Below, piece by piece: positions 19,272 to 29,901 of a stretch of 64,000 nt of DNA. Both the position numbers and the translations under genes were made by a program. The notes under the pieces are model-generated. The model worked only from the letters and a program-made list of their open reading frames with translations. It ran no database searches and was not told where the DNA came from. Numbering within the stretch: position 1 is the first letter of the stretch; every line of letters begins with the position of its first letter. This stretch comes from Harmothoe impar (Eukaryota; Annelida; Polychaeta; Phyllodocida; Polynoidae): positions 19,878,784 through 19,942,783 of the forward strand of contig OX381706.1 in NCBI GenBank assembly GCA_947462335.1, in the 5' to 3' direction.

Positions 19272-22200
19272 ATGACACAGTACGTATGCGAAAAGTGTTT
19301 CAAAATGTTTAAAAGACCGTACAACCACGAGAGACACGTAGAAAATTGTAGAGTAGTACCTAAGTTTTGCCCTCTATGCGGCGAAGGCGATTGCCGAAAG
19401 ATCGCCTGTCGACGCGAATCTCTGGACGGGGTGACCGTCCCTCCGCGCATATGTGCTGTACCGAACAGGGAGGAAACGTTCACGGCGAATTGGCCTGCGA
19501 TACAAACGGGCGTCAGGATGCACGGGACTCGCGTGAGTGTAACAAACTTCAGGCTACCAACCGGCGAGTTGAGTGACGCTGTAGATACTATGCGTCGCAT
19601 TCACTTGACACAAAGATTCAGATACAAAGTGGGTTTCTCGGTAGGCTTACTCTTACAACACAGAGAAGACAAGAGCAAACTGCGCTACTTTCACGCCTCC
19701 CAGAACAACGCAACTCTCATACAACCGCTCCCTACTATAACTAATTCAGAAACTTTGGAAGAGCTCCTCTCAAAGATGGAAAACACCGTCGCTTGCGAGG
19801 AAGTACGGAAACTTTGCGACGCTGACACCAAGTGGCACGTTCTTTTTCCTACCAATTTGAACATTTGCGTTTACATGGGACCGGGGGAATTCCCCATAGG
19901 CGGTAGGATCACTCAGGCCGGTCGAGTTGGAAAGAGAAGCGGCGTGTTAGATTTTCCCAACAAGGACAACCTCTGCATCTTCCGCTGCATTTCCTTTCAC
20001 TTATACAAGACCAGCAAGCGCGCTTCAGATTTGTTACGTCAGTTCTGTCCCGCTGCCACACCTGAATCCTTTCCGGGTCTGAACATCCGCGACTTACCCG
20101 CGTTAGAGAACTTGTTTGACGTACAGATAGCGGTTTACACCGCGTCGCGTCAAGTGCCGGGGCGGAAGTTGAGAAGACGCGTTACTCTGATCAGACCGCC
20201 TTCCAGAACTCTGGCCGCCCGAGGTAAAGTCAACCTACACCTGACGGCGAAAGGCGGTTTGCACGTCTCTCTCGTCACGGACTTCAACGCGTACGCGGGC
20301 ATATACGAATGTTGCAAGTGTAAGGCGGCGTTCACCACCGAGTTCTTGCTGAAGAGACACAGGAACCAGCTTTCCTCTTGCCGACAAGTCAAGTTGCGCT
20401 ACGTAGGCGGCATCTACCAAAATTCGAGAACGATTTTCGAAGCGCTAGCAGACTTCTCCATTCTTCCCCCCGACGGACATTCCGGAATCTACCCTTACAA
20501 GATCGCCTTCGATTTCGAGGCTTTCTTCAGACCGTGCAAAGAACCGTCGACGGAACACGTGTCCCTGCTGTGGGATCACGTCCCTTTGTCGGCTAGCGTC
20601 GCATCCGACTTTCCGGGGTGGGAGGGGCCCGTCTGCTTCGTCAGAGAATCCGACGCAGATTCCGACCCCTTGTTGGACCGAGTTTTAAATCACATAAACG
20701 AGAACGCCAAAGTCATCGGGGAAGCTGTGCTAGAACTTTACCGACCGACCTTAGCGAAGTTAGATGCGGCGATAGGTGAAGCTCTCCTGCTGGAGGAGGC
20801 GACGTTCACCCCTTCTCCAGGCGGCTTCGCTGCGGCTCAGACCAGACACCCGTTAGTTCAACTGAAGAAGCGGCTTCTGAGATACATCCGTCAAGCTCCA
20901 GTCGTGGGCTTCAACTCGGGGCGTTACGACTTGAACCTGATCAAAATGCGCCTTCACTCGTTCTTCGCCTCCGGAGACCGAAGAAACCAAGAATTCAGCG
21001 TCATAAAGAGAAGCAATCAATACTTGGCGGTTTACACACAGCACACGGTTTTCTTGGATGTAGTCAACTATTTGGCACCCGGTTACAACTACGCGACCTA
21101 TTTGCGAGCTTTCACCAGGAACGAAGAGAAAGGTCACTTTCCTTACGAATGGATGACGTCTACCAGGAAACTGGCAAACAGAACGCTGCCACCGAGATCG
21201 GCTTTCGACAGCGAGCTGACGGGCGTCAAATTGTCCGAATCCGACTACGCCGCATGTCAGAAAGTTTGGTCCGACGAGAAGATGCAAACTATGGAAGACT
21301 ACTTGATCCACTACAACAACAAAGACGTCAAACCTTTCATACAAGCTCTGAAAAATCACGCTAAATTTTTCCAAGATCGCGGCATTGACATGTTGAAAGA
21401 CGGAGTTTCTCTCGCCGGTTTGACTTTACGGTTCCTCTTCCAAAACCTAGAAGACGCGTTCACAACGTTCCCCCAGTCCGACGCCGTCCTCCACGCTCTG
21501 ATCAAAGAAAATCTAGTCGGCGGTCCTTCCATCATCTTCCATAGATTTCACGAGAAGGGCACCACACGGATAAGGGAGCACAAGTACGGCGAAGAAGCGA
21601 GACCGTGCCAACACATCCTAGGACTAGACGCTAACTCTCTGTACTTGCGCTGCATGAGCGAAGCGCACTGCACGGGCTATTACGCGGTGAGACGGCCCGA
21701 GACCGAGTTCAAGCCCGAAATTAGGCAAAGAAACTCTCACAGCGCTTTGGAGTGGTTACGCTTCGTAGAGCACGACCGCGACGTGAAACTGCGCCACGCT
21801 CTGAACGGCGGCGAGATGGTTGTAGGCTGTCGGAGAATTCGCGTGGACGGGTTTCACGCGGCCTCTAATACGGTTTTCCAGTTTCACGGGTGTTGGTTCC
21901 ACGCTCACGAGTGCATACCGTCGCACCGATATCAGTGCGCTTCACTGAGAGAGGAGAGACGCGACAGAACGACCAGAGTAAGCGCTTACTTGAAAGCGAT
22001 AGGTCACAAGCTGGTCGTCGTGTGGGAGTGCGAATGGCGAGAGATGAAGCGTCGAGATGAGCGGGTCAAGGCCTCCCAACAACGCTGGAAGGTTGACGCT
22101 TTGAAAGTGTCTCGAAACGCGATGAGCGAGAGCGACATCCTTTCCGCTGTGAAAGAGGAGAAAATGTTCGGTTTAGTTCAAGTGGACATCACTACGCCGC

Positions 22201-23396
22201 CTCACCTACGAGACTACTTCGAAGAAATGACCCCCGTTTTCAAGAACGCGACCGTTTCAAAATCGGACATAGGACCTCACATGTCAGACTTTGCGCAGGA
22301 AGAAAAGCTGTTGAACACGCCTCAGAGATGTCTGATAGGGAGTTACCACGGAAAAAATATTCTCTTGGGAACGCCGCTTCTCAAGTGGTATTTAGAGCAC
22401 GGTTTGATAGTCACCAAAGTGCAGCTGGTGGTAGAATACCTACCTAAACGCTCCTTTGCCGGTTTCGCGGACGAAGTAACGGCGGCGCGAAGACGTGGCG
22501 ACGTGAACGAGAACGAGAAAATTCTGTCAGACTGTTACAAGTTAATGGGAAACGCTACGTACGGTAAAACAATCTGCAACAAAGAAAAACACACGGCGGT
22601 GAGATACACTGACAGTCGGAAGTTCGAACTATTGGCCAATTCGTGGCGCTTCAAAAAGGCGTCCGAGTTGAGTTCCGATCTGTTTGAAGTCGAACTACAA
22701 CCGAAAACAGTCAACAACAACCTCCCTATTCAAATAGGGTTCATGGTATACCAGTACGCGAAGTTGAAAATGTTAGAGTTCACATACGACTTCTTGGATA
22801 GATTCGTCGATCGGCGCGATTATGCCCTTTGTCAAATGGACACCGACAGTCTTTACATGGCTCTCAGCGGTGACACGTTGGATGACCTAGTCAAACCTCG
22901 CCTGAGAGAGACGTACTTCAGAGAGAAACGAAAGTGGCTTCCGACAGCGGTGTGCGACGATCACTTAGAGCTTTTCGTGAAGACAAAAACGGAAAGAGTG
23001 CGAGAATGGTGTCCGCCGCCCGGCGGATGTTGTGAGAGACGGTACCTTCACGATCTGAGAACTTCGGGGCTTATGAAAGCGGAGTGGGAAGGTGACGGGA
23101 TCCTAAGTCTCAACCCTAAGACTTACATTTGCTACGATCGAGTCAGCGACACCGGTGAAAGAAAATCCAAAAAATGGAGTGCAAAAGGCGTACAGAAGAA
23201 ACAAAACCCTCAGGAACCAGACGACTTCTTGGATGTTCTTCGCCAACGAAAAACTCTCATTGCTGTAAATAGAAACTTCAAAGTGGTGCGAAACAAAATG
23301 GTCACCTACACCATAGAGAAAGACGGCGTGCGCTACTTGTATTATAAGCGTCGCGTGCATTCTGACGGTGTGACAACGAGTCCTTTAGAGATATGA
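19272..23396 (+). CDS. Family B DNA polymerase with zinc fingers and nuclease-like insertion
   Basis: Intact 1374-residue ORF. In order: C2H2 zinc finger (about 6-27), CPLCGEGDC (35-43), an OTU-protease-like D-N-x-C-x-F-R motif (about 229-235, tentative), a second zinc finger (about 346-370), exonuclease motifs Exo I (FDFEAF, about 414), Exo II (VVGFNSGRYDLNL) and Exo III (YNNKDVKPF), polymerase motif A (LDANSLY, about 785), an insertion with SNTVFQFHGCWFHAHEC and VVVWECEW (about 857-920) like the Vsr-type segments of Polinton-group polymerases, motif B (KLMGNATYG, about 1090) and motif C (MDTDSLY, about 1190). All three catalytic Asp motifs are present, so it should be active. The large A-B spacing and relatives point to protein-primed replication, but no terminal-protein gene is identified. 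A/T-rich polyadenylation signals follow at about 23450-23490. Confidence 0.93.
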   Translation: MTQYVCEKCFKMFKRPYNHERHVENCRVVPKFCPLCGEGDCRKIACRRESLDGVTVPPRICAVPNREETFTANWPAIQTGVRMHGTRVSVTNFRLPTGELSDAVDTMRRIHLTQRFRYKVGFSVGLLLQHREDKSKLRYFHASQNNATLIQPLPTITNSETLEELLSKMENTVACEEVRKLCDADTKWHVLFPTNLNICVYMGPGEFPIGGRITQAGRVGKRSGVLDFPNKDNLCIFRCISFHLYKTSKRASDLLRQFCPAATPESFPGLNIRDLPALENLFDVQIAVYTASRQVPGRKLRRRVTLIRPPSRTLAARGKVNLHLTAKGGLHVSLVTDFNAYAGIYECCKCKAAFTTEFLLKRHRNQLSSCRQVKLRYVGGIYQNSRTIFEALADFSILPPDGHSGIYPYKIAFDFEAFFRPCKEPSTEHVSLLWDHVPLSASVASDFPGWEGPVCFVRESDADSDPLLDRVLNHINENAKVIGEAVLELYRPTLAKLDAAIGEALLLEEATFTPSPGGFAAAQTRHPLVQLKKRLLRYIRQAPVVGFNSGRYDLNLIKMRLHSFFASGDRRNQEFSVIKRSNQYLAVYTQHTVFLDVVNYLAPGYNYATYLRAFTRNEEKGHFPYEWMTSTRKLANRTLPPRSAFDSELTGVKLSESDYAACQKVWSDEKMQTMEDYLIHYNNKDVKPFIQALKNHAKFFQDRGIDMLKDGVSLAGLTLRFLFQNLEDAFTTFPQSDAVLHALIKENLVGGPSIIFHRFHEKGTTRIREHKYGEEARPCQHILGLDANSLYLRCMSEAHCTGYYAVRRPETEFKPEIRQRNSHSALEWLRFVEHDRDVKLRHALNGGEMVVGCRRIRVDGFHAASNTVFQFHGCWFHAHECIPSHRYQCASLREERRDRTTRVSAYLKAIGHKLVVVWECEWREMKRRDERVKASQQRWKVDALKVSRNAMSESDILSAVKEEKMFGLVQVDITTPPHLRDYFEEMTPVFKNATVSKSDIGPHMSDFAQEEKLLNTPQRCLIGSYHGKNILLGTPLLKWYLEHGLIVTKVQLVVEYLPKRSFAGFADEVTAARRRGDVNENEKILSDCYKLMGNATYGKTICNKEKHTAVRYTDSRKFELLANSWRFKKASELSSDLFEVELQPKTVNNNLPIQIGFMVYQYAKLKMLEFTYDFLDRFVDRRDYALCQMDTDSLYMALSGDTLDDLVKPRLRETYFREKRKWLPTAVCDDHLELFVKTKTERVREWCPPPGGCCERRYLHDLRTSGLMKAEWEGDGILSLNPKTYICYDRVSDTGERKSKKWSAKGVQKKQNPQEPDDFLDVLRQRKTLIAVNRNFKVVRNKMVTYTIEKDGVRYLYYKRRVHSDGVTTSPLEI

Positions 23397-23549
23397 AAAA
23401 AAAAAAAATAAGCGTGTGCATCTTTTCAAAAATAGAGTGTTTATCAAGATTGAAAAAAAAATAAATAAAAAAAAATAAAATAAAATATTGTTGTGTTTTT
23501 ATTTTCATACGTCTTCTTTTACTAGTAAGTCGCGCAGTCTCTTAAAGCG
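23397..23549. other. 3' end of the polymerase gene
   Basis: A-rich sequence with several AATAAA-like signals. Bases 23487-23530 (ttgtgtttttattttcatacg, cttctttt) are the inverse of 15632-15665, so inverted homology reaches the 3' ends of both outer genes. Confidence 0.6.
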
Positions 23550-24031
23550 GCACTCATGTGACGACGTCGCTTCCAGTCACGTGATCCTAAAGACCCTCAC
23601 TTCCTAAACAAAAAACTTCTTCTTCCGCTCACGTGATCAATCAAGTCACTTCCGGTCACGTGATCCTCAATGAGGTCACTCACTTCCGGTCGGCCATTAG
23701 GTCATGTGACGTCACTTCCGCTCACGTGACTCATCAGGTCACTTCCGGTCACGTGATCCTAAATTAGGTCATATGACGTCACTTCCGGTCCCCTAAGTAG
23801 GTCAGTAGGTTACCCAGAATGCACCACTAATCCCCTAAGTAGGTCACTTCCGGTCACGTGACCAAATGGTGGCCTCTGATTGGCTGCAGGGTTACCCAGA
23901 ATGCACCACTAATCCCCTAAGTAGGTCACTTCCGGTCACGTGACCAAATGGAGGCCTCTGATTGGCTGCATGTCGATTGAGTAATAAACAGTACTTAACT
24001 ATAGTCCCGTTCCGATACATACTATACTACT
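23550..24031. repeat. Right terminal inverted repeat of the complete element
   Basis: Inverse of 14602-15030, with internal differences: it has two gttacccagaatgcaccact insertions, and fewer gtcatatgac units. Confidence 0.9.
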
Positions 24032-24037
24032 GATAAG
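24032..24037. repeat. Target-site duplication, right (GATAAG)
   Basis: Second copy of the 6-bp duplication, followed by the host sequence ccttaatctttgttcc that precedes exon 3 in every unit. Confidence 0.95.
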
Positions 24038-24062
24038 CCTTAATCTTTGTTCCACTTTTCAG

Positions 24063-24876
24063 ACACTTGATGCCGATTGAGAGAGAAATGGTTGACTACG
24101 CTTTAGATCGCATGGCTGACTGTGATTTACAAGCGCTGCCCCCGGAGATGTGCCAAGTAATTGGAGAATTAAATTCTATCAGTAAAACACCAGCATGTAA
24201 ACCCTCCTGTTCTGTGCTCTACAAAAACCACATTGAGCAAGAAGCAGCCAGATCAGCTCTCTATGAGCAAATAAACATGAGAACATTGTATCCCGCCATA
24301 GACCGGTCTGACTGCTGGAGCTCGGCCAAGTCTCAGATGTTAAAATACACAGATATCTGCCAGAAAGCTGAGTTTATCAGCACCAAGCTGCTGCGCTATG
24401 ACATGCGGCACATTGTCTCTTACCTCACCAAGAGACCTAAGGTGATTCACATTCATCTGCTCCGCGATCCCCGCGCCATAATCAGCTCTTTCATTAAGAG
24501 ACATTACATCCACAACGACACACAGCAAAACCTCACTGTATACTCATTATGTTATCGCATGGCACATAACCTGCACATTATGAAAATGGTGACTGGAGCA
24601 CTTAAAGAGAGAATCAAAATTGTTCGTTATGAGGATTTTGGAGCGAGTCCGGTTGGCTTCATCGAGGGGCTGTACAGAGACCTGTCGATGGCTGTACCAG
24701 AGGCAGTGAGGCAGTGGCTGCAGCAGGTCACTGCATCCAGCAAGGACAAGGGCAAGTTCATCAGGAGCAACACAACCGCTACTGCTGCAGCCTGGAGAGC
24801 CAAACTCACAAGGAAGGAGCTGGGAGTGATAGACTCAATGTGCTCCTCTCTGTATAGTGTCTTTGATGATGAATAG
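24063..24876 (+). CDS. Sulfotransferase last exon, copy 2 (unit A)
   Basis: Same 814-bp exon as 8590-9403, open for 269 residues with acceptor ttttcag kept 32 bp from the inserted element end. A few substitutions from copy 1 (for example M-V-D-Y for M-I-D-Y, K-M-V for K-K-V, E-D-F-G for E-D-F-A). The 3'-PB motif HLLRDPRAIISS and RYEDF are intact. The only exon 2 in its unit is truncated and there is no exon 1, so it is functional only if spliced to the upstream gene's exons. Confidence 0.65.
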
Positions 24877-25130
24877 AGAGAAGCTTGTGTCAAGAGTTTT
24901 GGAATGTATCATACCGTAAAAACTTACGTATAAGCTTGACTCGCATACAGGTGTGGATGTCATAGCCACTTCTTCTGGGAGTTGATTCCAACTAGCAATT
25001 TATCTTATTTTAGAGGAACTGTACCAGACACTGTCAACCACTGTATATCAAGCATGAACACATATATAAAACCTTTTCAGAAGCTTTCTGGGACGGTTTC
25101 AATTACTGTATAACTAACCCAGGACTTGAC

Positions 25131-25706
25131 ATGTCATCATTATTTAATCCTGACTACTGTCTAGCTGTGTACCAAATACATACCTCTGACACGTGTCCTT
25201 GTCAGTATACTAGGTACACATTAGGTAGCGTAAAAGCCTTTCTGTTGTTCAATGAATCACTTCGGGTTCACCCTATCATTGGGGTATTCTGTCAATGTCA
25301 CACCAACAACTCGGTAGATCCAGCTAGTATTCCATACAACATCTGTTTCAACTGTCTCCAATGCACTCTAGAGCTTAAAGCTATAGCCCCAGTTGGTGTT
25401 ATCGAGCACTTTTCGTATGAATGTAACTTTAAAGTGAATTTCTTCGCAGCACTACAGCGAGGAGTAAGAAACTCAAGTGTGTATTTCCTAGCTCAATCTC
25501 TGTTTGAACCAGGTATTTCCATGACAAAGGAAGTACCAAAGAAAAGTGCCTTTCTCAACTTCTGGAACATAAAAGGTTGACACTACACAGAACTAGCAAA
25601 GCACAGTTCTAATATGTTTTTCTGTCTCATGTGTGCCCATGCTGGAAATGGATTTGTACCATTCTTGTGTTCTACCTGCCGAAAAAAAAAGATGAACACA
25701 GATTGA
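25131..25706 (+). pseudogene. Unknown 191-codon ORF, copy 2, with premature stop
   Basis: Nearly identical to 9658-10233, with the same TGA after 149 codons. Confidence 0.45.
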
Positions 25707-25800
25707 AATAATTGACGTTTTGTATAAAGCTGTGAATAAAGAACGCTTTGAAATAAATTTGAACGTGTCTTTTGTGTTTTAACCTAAAGCAAAGCTTGGA

Positions 25801-26156
25801 TGGTGGATAATGTACTCCTTCGTTTGATTAAGTGAGTTCACTCCGCTCACTCACTTAACCCTCCTCATCGTATTCTCCACCAACTAAGTTGTTTATGATA
25901 TATAAGACTCAAGATTAGAGTAATGAACTTAGACGGTGGACATCTACTCCCTCGTTTGCTTTAGCCGGTTCACTCTGTTCACCGGCTAAATCCTCCTCGT
26001 CATATATGCTGTCCACCCTCTAAATTCTTCATTACATTTATTATCATGACAATAAGACTTGAATTGGAGGGGTGCGTGATGTGTCACGGGTTTGTTCGTT
26101 CACTCTGCTCACTCACGAAACCAGTCACACCTTGCACACCCACCCCTCCAATTCAA
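25801..26156. repeat. Three-hairpin array, copy 2
   Basis: Same arrangement as 10328-10683. It is followed by the 69-bp ATAG-flanked hairpin (26245-26313) and the element-terminus relic (26391-26547). Confidence 0.75.
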
Positions 26157-26547
26157 TTCCAATCCAGTATTACACAATGTAGTGCAATAACAATGTAGGT
26201 TAGTAAGTCAGGGTATTGCACAATATTGTGTAATACCAATATAGGTGACATGTACTGGGAAAAGGGACCTTTGTGCACCCTGCACTAAGGGCCCTTTTCG
26301 CAGATCGTGTCACATAGGTCAAGACATTGCACAATATGATGCAATACTAATGTAGAGTAGGTTAGTAGGTTGGTAGGACATTAACATTGTACAAGTAGGT
26401 CATATGACATCACTTCCTGTAAATACTGCTCTCTGATTGGTTCAGAGCCTTCTAAGTAGGTCAAGTGATGTCACATCTGTTTGGTAAGTATGTCAACTTT
26501 CACCCAGTAGCTAAATCTATGCGCTGAGTTTGCTCCTCTATACTACT

Positions 26548-27071
26548 AAAATGAAATGGTTCCTGACAGTACAAACAAATTAGAGTAGGTAGCTCAATTA
26601 GTCTATATCTTTTAAGGATAATTTGGTTGGACCAGTTCTGATCCTATACTTTTTTGGAACTAATATGTATGATTGCCGGGAATGTGTTATGCCGATTTAG
26701 GCCTCAATACCCCGAAAACGGTTGGGTTTTACCTTACTCTAACAAAGGGCCGCAATGCACCCATGATGATACTGTATCTATAACCAGACGACTTTCAAGG
26801 AAATGAAGTACCGTAAAACATCACTTCTACCATATCCAACGTAATAAGCACCCTGGGTTATTTTGAGTTGAAAAATCAGCCTCAAGTGTTCATTTAGATA
26901 AGTGCCCCCCACATACCACTAGACAAGCACTATAGCTGGTTCCAATGCACCCCCGGCAATCGGATTTCCTCAAAATACCCCAAAAGGGTGATAAATATTT
27001 GACTATTCTGAACTCTGAATATCTTTGAGCAATGATAGAGAAAATGTTTGCTTTTCATGGGATTACTGCAG
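26548..27071. other. Unit B intron-like sequence with exon 2 deleted
   Basis: Collinear with 11075-12147 of unit A apart from the missing piggyBac MITE, then jumps near 26953 to sequence matching about 13775. Exon 2 is therefore absent. Confidence 0.6.
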
Positions 27072-27242
27072 ATTTCTGGTCCTGTCTGGCCTGTGTCGTC
27101 CCTGGTGGATGGAGTGTACAGTGCACTGTTTGCACCTAAAGCCTTGTTAACTAATAACCCCCTGGAGCTACTATTCCTGATTAAATCTCCTCCAAACTTA
27201 TCATGGGTATTGAGAAAACATATAGAAAAAAATTATATGAAT
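27072..27242 (+). other. Candidate 57-codon exon, copy 2
   Basis: Homologue of 13891-14061, phase 0 at both ends, donor AAT/GTAAAA. Same reservations. Confidence 0.3.
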
Positions 27243-27809
27243 GTAAAAACCTTTTCCAGCAATTAAAATGCCATTTCATCTATGTTTAAGTAAATAGGTA
27301 TTAGGTGTACTAAATGGACTGTACACCCCACCCACCAGGGTGTGCCATAGGCTTTTGGGGGACAAGAAATTAGCAAGTGGACCCTCTTAGTAGTCTTTGC
27401 TTTTTGGTATTATTACCTCATTTTTCTAACCACAATTAGTGTGAGTATATTCAATGATTAGGACTCATAATTAAAAAGATTTGGACCCCTCCTGAGGGTG
27501 GGAACAAAAAAATTGCATCGCTTTTCAGCTCAAAGGCGACGTCCGCACTCAATTTCAACCTGCCTGGGGAGGGGGGAACCGAAAAAATTTTGACCCCTCC
27601 CGCAGGGGAGACCAGAAAATTCTGACCCACTGGTATAAGAATCTACCGACACCCTGTTGTTAAAAAATGACCACTCTTTACTCCCCACTGATAATAGATG
27701 ACACAGACCCGTGAGACCCTCTTTCTGAGTTGTCACTCTGGTAACTATTACTGAGTTGTCACTCTTTCTGACAGTGTAGATGAGCCTTAATCTTTGTTCC
27801 ACTTTTCAG

Positions 27810-28623
27810 ACACGTGATGCCAATTGAGAAAGAAATGATTGACTACGCTTTAGATTGCATGGCTGACTGTGATTTACAAGCACTGCCCCCGGAGATGTGC
27901 CCAGTAATTGGTGAATTAAATTCTATCAGCAAAACACCAGCATGTAAACCCTCCTGTTCTGTGCTCTACAAAAACCACATTGAGCAAGAAGCAGCAAGAT
28001 CAGCTCTCTATGAGCAAATAAACATGAGAAAATTGTATCCCGCCAAAGATCGGTCTGACTGTTGGAGCTCCGCGAAGTCTCAGATGTTAAAATACACAGA
28101 TATCTGCCAGAAAGCTGAGTTTATCAGCACCAAGCTGCTTCGCTATGACATGCGGCACATTGTCTCTTACCTTACCAAGAGACCTAAGGTGATTCACATT
28201 CATCTGCTCCGCGATCCCCGCGCAATAATCAGCTCATTCATTAAGAGACATTACATCCACAACGACACACAGCTAAACCTCACTGTATACTCATTATGTA
28301 ATTGCATGGCACGTAACCTGCACATTATGAAAAAGGTGACTGGAGCACTTAAAAAGAGAATCAAAATTGTTCGTTATGAGGATTTTGGAGCGAGTCCGGT
28401 TGGCTTCATGGAGATGCTGTACAGAGACCTGTCGATGGCTGTACCAGAGGCAGTGAGGCAGTGGCTGCAACAGGTCACTGCATCCAGCAAGGACAAGGGC
28501 AAGTTCCTCAGGAGCAACACAACCGCTACCGCTGCAGCCTGGAGAGCCAAACTCACAAGGAAGGAGCTGGGAGTGATAGACTCAATGTGCTCCTCTCTGT
28601 ATAGTGTCTTTGATGATGAATAG
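27810..28623 (+). CDS. Sulfotransferase last exon, copy 3 (unit B)
   Basis: 814-bp exon, 269 codons open, acceptor ttttcag. Differs from copy 1 at scattered residues (for example K-E-M-I, C-P-V-I, N-C-M-A-R-N, K-K-R-I-K, M-E-M-L-Y), while HLLRDPRAIISS and RYEDF are unchanged. No exon 1 or exon 2 lies in its unit. It is almost identical to copy 4. Confidence 0.65.
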
Positions 28624-28875
28624 AGAAGCTTGTGTCAAGAGTTTTGGAATGTATCATACCGTAAAAACTTACGTATAAGCTTGACTCGCATACAGGTGTG
28701 GATGTCATAGCCACTTCTTCTGGGAGTTGATTCCAACTAGCAATTTATCTTATTTTAGAGGAACTGTACCAGACACTGTCAACCACTGTATATCAAGCAT
28801 GAACACATATATAAAACCTTTTCAGAAGCTTTCTGGGACGGTTTCAATTACTGTATAACTAACCCAGGACTTGAC

Positions 28876-29451
28876 ATGTCATCATTATTTAATCCTGACT
28901 ACTGTCTAGCTGTGTACCAAATACATACCTCTGACACGTGTCCTTGTCAGTATACTAGGTACACATTAGGTAGCGTAAAAGCCTTTCTGTTGTTCAATGA
29001 ATCACTTCGGGTTCACCCTATCATTGGGGTATTCTGTCAATGTCACACCAACAACTCGGTAGATCCAGCTAGTATTCCATACAACATCTGTTTCAACTGT
29101 CTCCAATGCACTCTAGAGCTTAAAGCTATAGCCCCAGTTGGTGTTATCGAGCACTTTTCGTATGAATGTAACTTTAAAGTGAATTTCTTCGCAGCACTAC
29201 AGCGAGGAGTAAGAAACTCAAGTGTGTATTTCCTAGCTCAATCTCTGTTTGAACCAGGTATTTCCATGACAAAGGAAGTACCAAAGAAAAGTGCCTTTCT
29301 CAACTTCTGGAACATAAAAGGTTGACACTACACAGAACTAGCAAAGCACAGTTCTAATATGTTTTTCTGTCTCATGTGTGCCCATGCTGGAAATGGATTT
29401 GTACCATTCTTGTGTTCTACCTGCCGAAAAAAAAAGATGAACACAGATTGA
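28876..29451 (+). pseudogene. Unknown 191-codon ORF, copy 3, with premature stop
   Basis: Same sequence and same TGA as copies 1 and 2. Confidence 0.45.
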
Positions 29452-29545
29452 AATAATTGACGTTTTGTATAAAGCTGTGAATAAAGAACGCTTTGAAATA
29501 AATTTGAACGTGTCTTTTGTGTTTTAACCTAAAGCAAAGCTTGGA

Positions 29546-29901
29546 TGGTGGATAATGTACTCCTTCGTTTGATTAAGTGAGTTCACTCCGCTCACTCACT
29601 TAACCCTCCTCATCGTATTCTCCACCAACTAAGTTGTTTATGATATATAAGACTCAAGATTAGAGTAATGAACTTAGACGGTGGACATCTACTCCCTCGT
29701 TTGCTTTAGCCGGTTCACTCTGTTCACCGGCTAAATCCTCCTCGTCATATATGCTGTCCACCCTCTAAATTCTTCATTACATTTATTATCATGACAATAA
29801 GACTTGAATTGGAGGGGTGCGTGATGTGTCACGGGTTTGTTCGTTCACTCTGCTCACTCACGAAACCAGTCACACCTTGCACACCCACCCCTCCAATTCA
29901 A
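29546..29901. repeat. Three-hairpin array, copy 3
   Basis: As 10328-10683. It is followed by the 69-bp hairpin at 29990-30058 and the terminus relic at 30136-30292. Confidence 0.75.

Larger units (their letters stand above)
14602..24031 (+). mobile_element. Complete 9430-bp PolB/death-domain/PC4 element with inverted terminal repeats
   Basis: The ends are exact inverted copies for the first 60 bases (agtagtatag, tatgtatcgg and on) and imperfect for about 430-480 bp. A 6-bp GATAAG duplication flanks it, and the homologous empty site in other units confirms both ends. It contains a minus-strand tandem death-domain gene, a divergent promoter, a gene with PC4-like C-terminus, and an intact family B DNA polymerase. 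Polymerase, long terminal repeats, AG/CT ends and 6-bp duplication are Polinton/Maverick-type features (established). No integrase, ATPase, protease or capsid gene is visible, so integration would need help in trans or an unrecognised enzyme (inference). Confidence 0.93.

Noticed and set aside
18641..19600. 319-codon minus-strand ORF
   Set aside because: Antisense to the PC4-like and polymerase genes and running through the (CA)n and (GATA)n repeats; no family resemblance.
14602..24031. Integrase, transposase, FtsK-like ATPase, protease or capsid gene inside the complete element
   Set aside because: No ORF other than the three described has supporting motifs; DDE or jelly-roll patterns were not seen. 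A profile search would be decisive.
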